Origin: Rugosimonospora acidiphila | GTDB taxonomy: Bacteria; Actinomycetota; Actinomycetes; Mycobacteriales; Micromonosporaceae | NCBI RefSeq assembly: GCF_039543385.1 | Contig: NZ_BAABJQ010000014.1 | Span: forward strand, 124,001-188,000 | Direction: 5' to 3' | Length of the DNA stretch: 64,000 nucleotides | Shown: piece by piece, positions 51,452 to 59,874 of the stretch | Layout: each line of letters opens with the position of its first letter | Numbering within the stretch: position 1 is the first letter of the stretch | Translations under genes and position numbers: made by a program | Notes under the pieces: generated by a model | The model's database searches: none | What the model saw: only the letters and a program-made list of their open reading frames with translations | Told to the model about the DNA's origin: nothing

Positions 51452-51587
51452 TAAGTCCCTGGACCCCGAGACCCAGCTGTAACTTTCCCGGCCCGCTAGC
51501 AGCCACTTTCCGCGACCCGTCACCGGCGCGGCGGTGCGCCGGTGACGCACCGGTCGCCAGTCGCGCGGCGCTTGCTGGTTGCGGACG

Positions 51588-51656
51588 GTCGCCGGTTACA
51601 GAAAGTCGCCGGCTTGAGAAAGTCGTCGGTCACGCAAGCGTCGTCGGTTACCCGGC
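51588..51656. repeat. Degenerate 17/18-bp tandem repeat
   Basis: Four diverged units beginning GTCGCCGG or GTCGTCGG (for example GTCGCCGGTTACAGAAA) just past the stop of the LacI gene. It is non-coding. Confidence 0.7.
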
Positions 51657-51661
51657 GGTCG

Positions 51662-52678
51662 CTAGCGGCGCAGCGAGGCCGGGCTGGAGGCGCGCACCAC
51701 CAACTCGGGCTGGAACACCACGCGCCGGTGCTGGTGCCGCTCGGCCTCGTCGCCCGCCTCCTCGAGCAGGAGCTCGGTGGCGGCCTGCCCCATCCGGAAC
51801 GCGGGCTGGCGCACCGACGTCAGCGGTACCGCCGCCGCGGCGGCGAACTCGATGTCGTCGTAGCCCACGATCGCCACGTCATCGGGCACCCGCACCCCGG
51901 CGGCGAACATCGCCTGGAGCACACCCAGCGCCACCAGGTCGTTCACGCAGAACACCGCGGTCGGGCGACTGGCCAGGCCGAGCAGGCGGGAGCCGGCGTC
52001 CCGGCCGGAGGCCACCGTCATCTGGTCGGCCTCGATCACGGTCAGCGCCTCGGGCGGCAACCCCGCCTCGGCGATCGCCCGTTCGGCTCCGGTCTGCCGG
52101 TCACGGCACTGGGCCAGAGTGGACGGCCCGTTGGCGTAGACGATCTGGGTGTGCCCGGCCCGGATCAGGTGCCGCACGGCCAGCTCGCCACCCACCTCGT
52201 CGTCGATGGACACCGAACACACGTCGTCGGACGGGCCGACCCGGTCAACCATGACGAACGGGATCTGCCGGCGCTTGAAGGACTCCACGTTGGCGCCGTT
52301 GGCGTCGGCCGGCGTGATGAGCGCCCCCCGCACCCGCTGCTCGGCGAACAGGGACAGGTACTCGGCCTCCACATTGGGGTCATGGCCGCTGTTGCACAGC
52401 ATCACGCCCAGCCCGGCGCCGCGGGCCACCCGCTCGGCACCCCTCGCGACATCCACGAAGAACGGGTTGGCGATGTCGAGCACCAGCAGTGCCATGGTGC
52501 GACTGCGGCCGACCCGCAGCTGGCGCGCGGACTCGCTGCGCACGAAGCCCAGCTCGTCGATGGCGGCGGTGACCCGCGCACGGGTATCGGGCGACACGTA
52601 GCTCGGCCGGTTGATGACGTTGGAGACCGTGCCCACCGACACGCCGGCGCGCCGCGCCACGTCCTTGATGCTGACCAT
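51662..52678 (-). CDS. LacI-family transcription regulator, probable rhamnose repressor
   Basis: 338 residues from ATG 52678 (GGAG 4 nt upstream); a GTG seven codons earlier is less likely. The N-terminal HTH is textbook LacI: VSIKDVARRAGVSVGTVSNVINRP, core RRAGVSVGTVSNVI with the hinge following. The sugar-binding periplasmic-like domain ends in PVLSVRQPAF-type strand (here PLTSVRQPAFRMG). It lies between the uptake and catabolic operons and shares the intergenic region with rhaI, where an operator overlaps the promoter. It is very probably the local repressor, with rhamnose or rhamnulose as inducer; the effector is inferred. Confidence 0.92.
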   Translation of the reverse strand: MVSIKDVARRAGVSVGTVSNVINRPSYVSPDTRARVTAAIDELGFVRSESARQLRVGRSRTMALLVLDIANPFFVDVARGAERVARGAGLGVMLCNSGHDPNVEAEYLSLFAEQRVRGALITPADANGANVESFKRRQIPFVMVDRVGPSDDVCSVSIDDEVGGELAVRHLIRAGHTQIVYANGPSTLAQCRDRQTGAERAIAEAGLPPEALTVIEADQMTVASGRDAGSRLLGLASRPTAVFCVNDLVALGVLQAMFAAGVRVPDDVAIVGYDDIEFAAAAAVPLTSVRQPAFRMGQAATELLLEEAGDEAERHQHRRVVFQPELVVRASSPASLRR

Positions 52679-52719
52679 GTCGCTCCGTCTCGATTTCACA
52701 GGGCCGAGAAGGCTCAGTC

Positions 52720-52770
52720 TTGACGCCCACAGGGGGGACGCTTAGTATAACGGTTCATGAAACGATTCAC
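52720..52770 (+). promoter_or_regulatory. Promoter and operator of the rhaI catabolic operon
   Basis: TTGACG (52720-52725), a 17-bp spacer and TAGTAT (52743-52748) form a promoter reading towards rhaI. The 14-mer ATGAAACGATTCAC (52757-52770) begins 8 nt after the -10 box, overlapping the probable start of transcription, the usual place for a repressor. It is identical, in the direction of transcription, to the site at the uptake promoter. Confidence 0.82.
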
Positions 52771-52873
52771 AAGCCTCCTGAGGTGACGCTCAGTCGACAC
52801 AGGCATCGTGAACCCGAATCTTGACGCGTGCAACGCCCCTCCCTCGACGGTGACAGAGCAGGAGCAGTAGTTC

Positions 52874-54040
52874 ATGACAGACAGAACCGCCGTCAAGGCG
52901 GCCCTCGCGTCCCAGCGCATCGAGTTGCCATCGTGGGCGTTCGGTAACTCTGGCACCCGGTTCAAGGTCTTCGCCCAGGCCGGTGTGCCCCGCGACCCGT
53001 TCGAGAAGATAGCCGACGCCGCCCAGGTGCACCGCTACACCGGGGTCGCGCCCACCGTGTCCCTGCACATCCCGTGGGATCTGGTCGACGACTATCACAA
53101 GCTTGCCTCACACGCCGAGAGCCTTGGGGTGCGCATCGGCGTCATCAACTCCAACACCTTCCAGGACAACGACTACATGCTGGGCAGCGTGACGCACGCC
53201 GACCCGGCCGTGCGCCGCAAGGCGGTCGACCACCTCTTCGCGTGCGTCGACGTGATGGACGCGACCGGCTCGCCCGACCTGAAGCTCTGGTTCGCCGACG
53301 GCACCAACTACCCCGGCCAGGACGACTTCCGCGCCCGCCAGGACCGGCTGGCCGAGTCACTGTCCAAGGTGTACGACCGGCTCGGCGACGGCCAGCGGAT
53401 GCTGCTGGAGTACAAGCTGTTCGAGCCGGCCTTCTACCACACCGACGTGCCCGACTGGGGTACCTCGTTCGCGCACTGCGTCGCGCTGGGCGAGAAGGCG
53501 AAGGTAGTGGTGGACACCGGACACCACGCGCCGGGCACCAACATCGAGTTCATCGTGGCCATGCTGCTGCGCGCGGGCAAGCTCGGCGCCTTCGACTTCA
53601 ACTCCCGGTTCTACGCCGACGACGACCTCATGGTCGGCTCGGCCGACCCGTTCCAGCTGTTCCGCATCATGCACGAGGTGGTGCGCGGCGGAGGGCTTTC
53701 CGCCTCCTCCGGGGTGAACTTCATGCTCGACCAGTGCCACAACATCGAGCCGAAGATCCCGGCGCAGATCCGGTCGGTGATGAACGTCCAGGAGGCCACC
53801 GCCAAGGCGCTGCTGGTCGACTGGCCGGCACTGTCGGCCGCGCAACAGGCCGGTGACGTACTCGGCGCCAACGCGGTACTGATGGACGCGTACAACACCG
53901 ACGTCCGGCCGCTGCTCGTCGAGCTGCGGCAGGAGCAGGGGCTGGACCCGGATCCGATGGCGGCGTACGCACGCACCGACTACGCAACAAAGATTGTCAA
54001 CGAGCGAGTGGGCGGCCACCAGGCCGGCTGGGGAGCATGA
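52874..54040 (+). CDS. rhaI: L-rhamnose isomerase (TIM-barrel type)
   Basis: 388 residues from ATG 52874 (AGGAG site). It is the Pseudomonas-type rhamnose isomerase rather than the E. coli RhaA type. Metal-ligand candidates lie where expected in the barrel: Glu179 in MLLEYKLFEP, Asp214 with His217-His218 in VVDTGHHAPG, and Asp241 in AFDFNSRFYADD. The WGTSFAHCVALGEKA segment is also conserved. It converts L-rhamnose to L-rhamnulose with a divalent metal. The stop is followed within 6 nt by a small open frame that leads to the next gene. Confidence 0.92.
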   Translation: MTDRTAVKAALASQRIELPSWAFGNSGTRFKVFAQAGVPRDPFEKIADAAQVHRYTGVAPTVSLHIPWDLVDDYHKLASHAESLGVRIGVINSNTFQDNDYMLGSVTHADPAVRRKAVDHLFACVDVMDATGSPDLKLWFADGTNYPGQDDFRARQDRLAESLSKVYDRLGDGQRMLLEYKLFEPAFYHTDVPDWGTSFAHCVALGEKAKVVVDTGHHAPGTNIEFIVAMLLRAGKLGAFDFNSRFYADDDLMVGSADPFQLFRIMHEVVRGGGLSASSGVNFMLDQCHNIEPKIPAQIRSVMNVQEATAKALLVDWPALSAAQQAGDVLGANAVLMDAYNTDVRPLLVELRQEQGLDPDPMAAYARTDYATKIVNERVGGHQAGWGA

Positions 54041-54045
54041 GAAGC

Positions 54046-54165
54046 ATGAGTGAGCGTCAGCAGGGCGAGCGCGGCGAAGCCGCTCTTCCCGTGAGGATCA
54101 GGAATCAGAGTTACAGGGTGGACGTGCCTCATGCGTCCGGCGAGCGGAGCGAGGCGGGCGCATGA
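54046..54165 (+). CDS. Small 39-codon frame bridging rhaI and rhaEW
   Basis: ATG 54046 opens a 39-residue frame rich in Glu and Arg (MSERQQGERGE..., ending SGERSEAGA). It overlaps the ATG of rhaEW as ATGA, so translation could couple the two genes. The same DNA contains a GCGAGCGGAGCGAG-like element (near 54150) typical of dispersed actinobacterial intergenic repeats. It may be only a repeat that happens to stay open. No homologue is recognised. Confidence 0.3.
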   Translation: MSERQQGERGEAALPVRIRNQSYRVDVPHASGERSEAGA

Positions 54166-56201
54166 GCGTGAATGAGACTGTCGCGCAGCTGTTGGCCCGC
54201 TCCAACCGGCTCGGCGCGGACCCGCGCAACACCAACTACGCGGGTGGCAACACCTCCGCGAAGGGTACCGAGACCGACCCGGTGACCGGCGAGCAGGTGG
54301 AGCTGCTGTGGGTCAAGGGTTCCGGCGGTGACCTGGGCACGCTGACCGAGGCGGGCCTGGCCGCGCTGCGGTTGGACCGGCTGCGCTCGCTGCCCTCGGT
54401 GTATCCCGGCATCGAGCGCGAGGACGAGATGGTCGCGGCGTTCGACTTCTGCCTGCACGGGCGGGGTGGCGCGGCGCCGTCCATCGACACCGCCATGCAC
54501 GCCCTGGTCAACGCGGCGCACGTCGACCACCTGCACCCGGACTCCGGCATCGCGCTGGCCACCTCGGCCAACGGCGAGGCGCTGACCAAGGAATGCTTCG
54601 GCGACCGCGTGGTGTGGGTGCCGTGGCGCCGGCCCGGTTTCCAACTGGGTCTGGACATCGCGGCCATCAAGGACAGCCAGCCGCAGGCCATCGGCGCCGT
54701 GCTCGGCGGCCACGGGATCACCGCCTGGGGCGACACCTCGGAGCAGTGCGAGGCGAACTCGCTGGAGATCATCCGCACCGCCGCCGCCTTCATCGAACAG
54801 CACGGCAAGGCCGACCCATTCGGCGCCGAACTGCCGGACTTCGCCCCGCTGCCCGAGGCGCAGCGGCGCGAGCGCGCCGCCGCGCTGTTCCCGCTCCTGC
54901 GCGGGCTGGCCTCCACCGACCGCGCGCAGGTCGGCCACTACACCGACAGCCCGGTGGTACTGGAGTTCCTGTCCCGAGCCGAGCACTCGCGGCTGGCAGC
55001 AGCGGGCACCTCCTGCCCCGACCACTTCCTGCGCACCAAGGTGCGCCCGCTGGTGCTGGACCTGCCGCCGACCGCGTCGCTCGAGGACGTCAGCGCCCGG
55101 CTCAAGGAGCTGCACGAGGCGTACCGGGAGGACTACGCGGCCTACTACAACCGGCACGCCACCCCCGAGTCGCCGGCCATGCGCGGCGCCGACCCGGCCA
55201 TCGTGCTGGTACCCGGCGTGGGCATGTTCTCCTTCGGCGTGAACAAGCAGACCGCCCGGGTGGCCGGCGAGTTCTACATCAACGCCATCAACGTGATGCG
55301 CGGCGCCGAGGCGCTGTCGACGTACGCCCCGATCCCCGAGTCGGAGAAGTTCCGCATCGAGTACTGGGAGCTGGAAGAGGCCAAGCTGCGGCGGATGCCC
55401 AAGCCCAAGCCGCTGGCCACCCGGATCGCGTTCGTCACCGGCGGCGGCTCCGGCATCGGCAAGGCCACTGCCGTCCGGCTGGCGACCGAGGGCGCCTGCG
55501 TCGTGGTCGCCGACCGGGACGGCGCGGCGGCCGAGGCCGTGGCCAAGGGCATCGGTGGCCCGGACGCGGCCATCGCCGTGGCGGTCGACGTGACCGACGA
55601 GGAGCAGATCGCCGCCGCCCTGAAGGCCGCCGTGCTCGCCTTCGGCGGTGTCGACCTGGTGGTCAACAACGCCGGGCTGTCCATCTCCAAGCCGCTGATG
55701 GACACGACGATCCAGGACTGGGACATCCAGCACGACGTGATGGCCCGCGGCTCCTTCCTGGTCTCCCGCGCGGCGGCCACCGTGATGGTGCCGCAGAACA
55801 TGGGCGGCGACATCGTCTACATCGCCAGCAAGAACGGCGTCTTCGCCGGCCCGAACAACGTCGCCTACGGCGCGGCAAAGGCCGACCAGGCGCACCAGGT
55901 CCGGCTGCTCGCCGCCGAGCTGGGCCAGTACGGCATCCGGGTCAACGGGGTCAACCCCGACGGTGTCGTGCGCGGCTCGGGCATCTTCGCCGGCGGCTGG
56001 GGCGCCAAGCGCGCCGCGGTCTACGGCGTGAAGGAGGAGGACCTGGGTGCCTACTACGCGCAGCGCACCCTGCTGAAGCGGGAGGTGCTCCCGGAGCACG
56101 TGGCCGCGGCCGTCTTCACCCTGGTCGGCCCGGACCTGTCGCACACCACCGGGCTGCACGTCCCCGTCGATGCCGGGGTAGCCGCAGCGTTCCTGCGATG
56201 A
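54162..56201 (+). CDS. rhaEW: Bifunctional rhamnulose-1-phosphate aldolase / lactaldehyde dehydrogenase
   Basis: 679 residues. The N-terminal half is a class-II aldolase (AraD-like): NYAGGNTSAKGTE, VDHLHPDSGIAL for the zinc histidines, and GGHGITAWGDTSE. The C-terminal part (about 420-679) is a short-chain dehydrogenase with the NAD motif VTGGGSGIGKAT and a YxxxK-like AYGAAK (with Ser upstream in IVYIASKNG). The fusion splits rhamnulose-1-phosphate into DHAP and L-lactaldehyde, then oxidises lactaldehyde to L-lactate. The rhamnulokinase gene follows with an ATGA overlap. Similar RhaEW fusions are known in other bacteria. Confidence 0.93.
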   Translation: MSVNETVAQLLARSNRLGADPRNTNYAGGNTSAKGTETDPVTGEQVELLWVKGSGGDLGTLTEAGLAALRLDRLRSLPSVYPGIEREDEMVAAFDFCLHGRGGAAPSIDTAMHALVNAAHVDHLHPDSGIALATSANGEALTKECFGDRVVWVPWRRPGFQLGLDIAAIKDSQPQAIGAVLGGHGITAWGDTSEQCEANSLEIIRTAAAFIEQHGKADPFGAELPDFAPLPEAQRRERAAALFPLLRGLASTDRAQVGHYTDSPVVLEFLSRAEHSRLAAAGTSCPDHFLRTKVRPLVLDLPPTASLEDVSARLKELHEAYREDYAAYYNRHATPESPAMRGADPAIVLVPGVGMFSFGVNKQTARVAGEFYINAINVMRGAEALSTYAPIPESEKFRIEYWELEEAKLRRMPKPKPLATRIAFVTGGGSGIGKATAVRLATEGACVVVADRDGAAAEAVAKGIGGPDAAIAVAVDVTDEEQIAAALKAAVLAFGGVDLVVNNAGLSISKPLMDTTIQDWDIQHDVMARGSFLVSRAAATVMVPQNMGGDIVYIASKNGVFAGPNNVAYGAAKADQAHQVRLLAAELGQYGIRVNGVNPDGVVRGSGIFAGGWGAKRAAVYGVKEEDLGAYYAQRTLLKREVLPEHVAAAVFTLVGPDLSHTTGLHVPVDAGVAAAFLR

Positions 56202-57700
56202 CGACAGCAGACGAGCACGAGGCACGGCCGGCCCGGGATTCCGGGCCGGCCGTGGCCGGCCGTAAGGCGGCCAGACCCGGCCCGGCCAAGGCTTCGGTGA
56301 GCCGGAGATACGCGGCCGTGGACCTCGGCGCGGCCAGCGGCCGGGTCATGATCGGCGAGGTCGGCGCGGGCCGCCTGGAGCTGACCGAGGCGCACCGGTT
56401 CCCCAACGAGCCGGTACGGCTGCCCGACGGGCTGCACTGGGACATCCTGCGGCTGTACCGGGAGCTGCTGGCCGGGCTGCGCCACTGCGGCGACGGGTTG
56501 GCCTCGGTCGGCATCGACTCGTGGGCCGTCGACTACGGGCTGCTCGACGAGCGCGGCGCGCTGCTCGGCCTGCCGTACCACTACCGGGACCCGCGCACCG
56601 AGGCCGTCGCCGTACCGGACCCGGAACGCTACGCCGTCACCGGCACGCAGCACCTGCCCATCAACACCATCTACCAGTTGCTCGCCGAGCCCCCGTCACG
56701 GCTGGCCGCGGCGCGGCGGCTGCTGCTGGTCCCCGACCTGCTGGGCTACTGGCTGACCGGACAGACCGGGGCGGAACGCACCAACGCGTCCACCACCGGC
56801 CTGTTCGACGCGCGGGCCGGGCGGTGGGCCGGGAGCCTGATCGACCGGCTGGGGCTGCGCCCGGAGCTGTTCCCCGAACTGCGCGAGCCCGGCTCGGCCA
56901 TCGGCACCCTGCTCCCCCACACCGGGCTGGACCTGCCGCTGGTCGCGGTCGCCTCGCACGACACCGCCTCCGCGGTGGTGGCGGTGCCGGCGTCCGTGCC
57001 GAACTTCGCCTACATCAGCACCGGTACCTGGTCGCTGGTCGGTGTCGAGCTGCCCGCCCCGGTGCTGTCCCCGGACAGCCGGGATGCGAACTTCACCAAC
57101 GAACTCGGGGTCGACAACACCATCCGGTATCTGCGCAACGTGATGGGACTGTGGCTGCTGCAGGAGTGCCAGCGCGGGTGGCACGAACCGGACACCGGTG
57201 CGTTGCTGGCCGCGGCGGCCTCGGCGGCGCCGTTCGGCTCGCTGATCGACCCCGACGACCCGAGCTTCCTGGCACCCGGCGACATGCCCTCGCGCATCGA
57301 CGCGTACTGCGCCCGCACCGACCAGCCGACGCCGGCCGGGCGCCCCGGGTACGTACGTTGCATTATGGAGAGCCTGGCGCTTGGGCATCGGGCCGCCCTG
57401 CGGGCCGCCGCCCGGCTGTCCGGGCGTACCGTCGAGGTCGTGCATCTCATCGGCGGCGGCGCCCGCAACGACCTACTGTGCCAGCTGACGGCGGACGCGT
57501 GCGGGCTGCCCGTGGTCGCCGGGCCGATCGAGGCGACCGCCCTGGGCAACGTGCTGATCCAGGCCCGGGCCGACGGCGGGCCGGCCGATCTGCCCGCGAT
57601 GCGGGGGCTGGTCGCCGCGACCCAGCCGCTGCGGCACTTCGAGCCCCGCGGCGACTCGGGCGCCTGGGACAAGGCCGCCGCCCGGATCGGACGGGAGTAG
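56198..57700 (+). CDS. rhaB: Rhamnulokinase (FGGY family)
   Basis: 500 residues from ATG 56198, overlapping the rhaEW stop. An unusual 35-residue basic and Ala/Pro-rich extension precedes the ATPase phosphate loop DLGAASGRVMIGEV. SIGIDSWAVDYGLLDERG-like (core GIDSWAVDYGLLD), the DTASAVVAVP region, YISTGTWSLVGVE and IGGGARNDLLCQLTADACG are usual for RhaB. It phosphorylates L-rhamnulose at O1. Only 3 nt separate it from lutA, so the whole pathway is one transcript. Confidence 0.93.
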   Translation: MTTADEHEARPARDSGPAVAGRKAARPGPAKASVSRRYAAVDLGAASGRVMIGEVGAGRLELTEAHRFPNEPVRLPDGLHWDILRLYRELLAGLRHCGDGLASVGIDSWAVDYGLLDERGALLGLPYHYRDPRTEAVAVPDPERYAVTGTQHLPINTIYQLLAEPPSRLAAARRLLLVPDLLGYWLTGQTGAERTNASTTGLFDARAGRWAGSLIDRLGLRPELFPELREPGSAIGTLLPHTGLDLPLVAVASHDTASAVVAVPASVPNFAYISTGTWSLVGVELPAPVLSPDSRDANFTNELGVDNTIRYLRNVMGLWLLQECQRGWHEPDTGALLAAAASAAPFGSLIDPDDPSFLAPGDMPSRIDAYCARTDQPTPAGRPGYVRCIMESLALGHRAALRAAARLSGRTVEVVHLIGGGARNDLLCQLTADACGLPVVAGPIEATALGNVLIQARADGGPADLPAMRGLVAATQPLRHFEPRGDSGAWDKAAARIGRE

Positions 57701-57703
57701 CCG

Positions 57704-58399
57704 ATGCGCGTGGCCCTGTTCATCACCTGTTTCAACGACACCATGTATCCCGGGGTGGGCAAGGCCACGGTCACGGTGTTGGAGCGGCTCGGGATCACCG
57801 TGGAGTTCCCGGCCGGGCAGACCTGCTGCGGGCAGATGCACTTCAACTCCGGGTACCGCAAGGAGTGCGTGCCGCTGGTGCGCAACTTCGCGTCGGTGTT
57901 CGCCGGGTACGACGCGGTGGTCACCCCGTCGGCGTCCTGCGCGGCGATGGTGCGCCACTCCCACCCGGTGGTGGTGCCCGGCCACACCCCACCGCCCGTG
58001 TACGAGCTGTCCGAGTTCCTGCTCGACGTACTGAACGTGACCGACGTCGGGGCGTACTTCCCGCACCGGGTGGCGTTCCACCCCACCTGCCACTCCCAGC
58101 GGATGCTGCGCATCGGCGACCGGCCGCAGCGCCTGCTGGCCGGGGTGGAGGGCCTGGAGCTGGTGGAGCTGGCCCACGCCGAGCAGTGCTGCGGGTTCGG
58201 CGGCACGTTCAGCGTGAAGAACGCGGAGACCTCGATCGCCATGGGCAACGACAAGAGCGACGACGTGCTGTCCACCGGGGCGTCGGTCCTGGCCTCGGCC
58301 GACACCTCGTGCCTGATGCACATCGGCGGCCTGCTCTCGCGCCGCGACGCGCCGGTGCGCACCATGCACCTGGCCGAGATCCTGGCGACCACCCGATGA
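57704..58399 (+). CDS. lutA: Lactate utilisation protein A, Fe-S oxidoreductase
   Basis: 231 residues with two CCG domains: TCCGQMHFNSGYRKE and QCCGFGGTF, plus HPTCHSQR. These cysteines bind a cluster for electron transfer. In Bacillus, LutABC oxidises L-lactate to pyruvate with an unknown electron acceptor. Here it fits the end of the rhamnose pathway, since RhaEW makes lactate. It overlaps lutB as ATGA. Confidence 0.92.
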   Translation: MRVALFITCFNDTMYPGVGKATVTVLERLGITVEFPAGQTCCGQMHFNSGYRKECVPLVRNFASVFAGYDAVVTPSASCAAMVRHSHPVVVPGHTPPPVYELSEFLLDVLNVTDVGAYFPHRVAFHPTCHSQRMLRIGDRPQRLLAGVEGLELVELAHAEQCCGFGGTFSVKNAETSIAMGNDKSDDVLSTGASVLASADTSCLMHIGGLLSRRDAPVRTMHLAEILATTR

Positions 58400-59874
58400 C
58401 CGCGCCCGCCGGCCCGCACCCCACCTTCCTGGGCATGCCACCGTTCCCGCAGGCCGCGCACCTCGCCCTGGCCGACACCCAGCTGCGGGCGAACCTGGGC
58501 CGGGCCACCACCACCATCCGCGACAAGCGCCTGCGCGTCACCGCCGAGCTGCCCGACTGGGAGGATCTACGGATGGCCGGGGCGGCCATCAAGGACGACG
58601 TGCTGGCCCGGCTGCCCGAGCTGCTGGTGCAGCTGGAGGAGCGGGTCACCGCCGCCGGCGGGATCGTGCACTGGGCGCGGGACGCCGCCGAGGCCAACGC
58701 CATCGTGGCCGGCATCGCCCGCCAGCACCAGACCCGCGAGATCGTCAAGATCAAGTCGATGGCCACCCAGGAGATCGAGCTCAACAACGCGCTGGCGGCC
58801 GAGGGCATCGACGTCTGGGAGACCGACCTGGCCGAACTGATCGTCCAGCTCGGCCACGACCTGCCCAGCCACATCCTCGTCCCCGCGATCCACCGCAACC
58901 GCAGCGAGATCCGCGACATCTTCACCGCCGAGATGGGCAAGGTCGGCCGGCCCGCCCCGGCCGGGCTGACCGACAACCCGCCCGACCTCGCCGAGGCCGC
59001 CCGACTGCACCTGCGCGAGAAGTTCCTCCGCGCCAAGGTCGCCGTGTCCGGCGGCAACTTCGCCGTCGCCGACACCGGCAGCATCGTCATCGTCGAATCC
59101 GAGGGCAATGGCCGGATGTGCCTGACCCTGCCCGAGGTGCTCATCTCCGTGGTCGGCATCGAAAAGCTCGTGCCGACCTGGAACGACCTGGAAGTCTTCC
59201 TGCAGCTGCTGCCCCGCTCCTCCACGGCCGAGCGGATGAACCCGTACACCTCGACGTTCACCGGCGTCACCCCGGGCGACGGGCCGCAGGAATTCCACCT
59301 CGTGCTGCTGGACAACGGCCGCACCGACACCCTGGTCGACACCGTCGGCCGGCAGGCGTTGCGCTGCATCCGCTGCTCCGCCTGCCTCAACGTGTGCCCC
59401 GTCTACGAACGCACCGGCGGCAAGGCGTACGGATCGGCCTACCCTGGCCCGATCGGCGCCATCCTCACCCCGCAACTGCGCGGCATCAACCGCCACCCGG
59501 TCGACGAACAGACCGCTTCCCTGCCTTTCGCGTCCAGCCTCTGCGGCGCGTGCTTCGACGCCTGCCCGGTACGCATCGACATCCCGGAGGTCCTGGTGCA
59601 CCTGCGCGCCAAGGCCGTCGAGCACCAGCACGGCCACCTCGGCGAACGGGCCATCATGGGCACCGCTGCGGCCACCTTCGCCGCACCCGGCCGGCTGGCC
59701 GCCGCGCAGCGGCTCGGCGGCGGGTTGCTCGGGCGCACCACCCGACTGCGCGGCGGCCCCCGCTGGCTGCGTACTCGAGCCCCGGGCTGGTTCGGCGGCT
59801 GGTTCGCCGGCCGCGACCTGACCCCGCCCGCGCGGGAATCCTTCCGCGCCTGGTGGAAGAGGAATCACCGATGA
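58396..59874 (+). CDS. lutB: Lactate utilisation protein B, iron-sulfur protein
   Basis: 492 residues from ATG 58396. The N-terminal LUD domain (EIVKIKSMATQEIELNNAL in core) is followed by ferredoxin-like motifs CIRCSACLNVCPVY and CGACFDACPV, giving two [4Fe-4S] clusters. A C-terminal Trp/Arg-rich tail, WFGGWFAGRDLTPPA, is usual for LutB. It is part of the LutABC complex for L-lactate oxidation, coupled to both neighbours by ATGA overlaps. Confidence 0.93.
   Translation: MTAPAGPHPTFLGMPPFPQAAHLALADTQLRANLGRATTTIRDKRLRVTAELPDWEDLRMAGAAIKDDVLARLPELLVQLEERVTAAGGIVHWARDAAEANAIVAGIARQHQTREIVKIKSMATQEIELNNALAAEGIDVWETDLAELIVQLGHDLPSHILVPAIHRNRSEIRDIFTAEMGKVGRPAPAGLTDNPPDLAEAARLHLREKFLRAKVAVSGGNFAVADTGSIVIVESEGNGRMCLTLPEVLISVVGIEKLVPTWNDLEVFLQLLPRSSTAERMNPYTSTFTGVTPGDGPQEFHLVLLDNGRTDTLVDTVGRQALRCIRCSACLNVCPVYERTGGKAYGSAYPGPIGAILTPQLRGINRHPVDEQTASLPFASSLCGACFDACPVRIDIPEVLVHLRAKAVEHQHGHLGERAIMGTAAATFAAPGRLAAAQRLGGGLLGRTTRLRGGPRWLRTRAPGWFGGWFAGRDLTPPARESFRAWWKRNHR

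Larger units (their letters stand above)
51262..51661. other. 400-bp region between uptake operon and regulator gene
   Basis: It holds the leader and promoter of the uptake operon (51396-51451), a small perfect hairpin (CGTGGC GAT GCCACG, 51312-51326) between promoter and first gene, and a degenerate 17/18-bp repeat (51588-51656) just after the regulator stop. I see no gene. Confidence 0.7.

Noticed and set aside
54129..56225. A 698-codon minus-strand frame over rhaEW
   Set aside because: It is antisense to a well-supported bifunctional enzyme and contains repeated Val/His/Gly/Arg strings typical of shadows.
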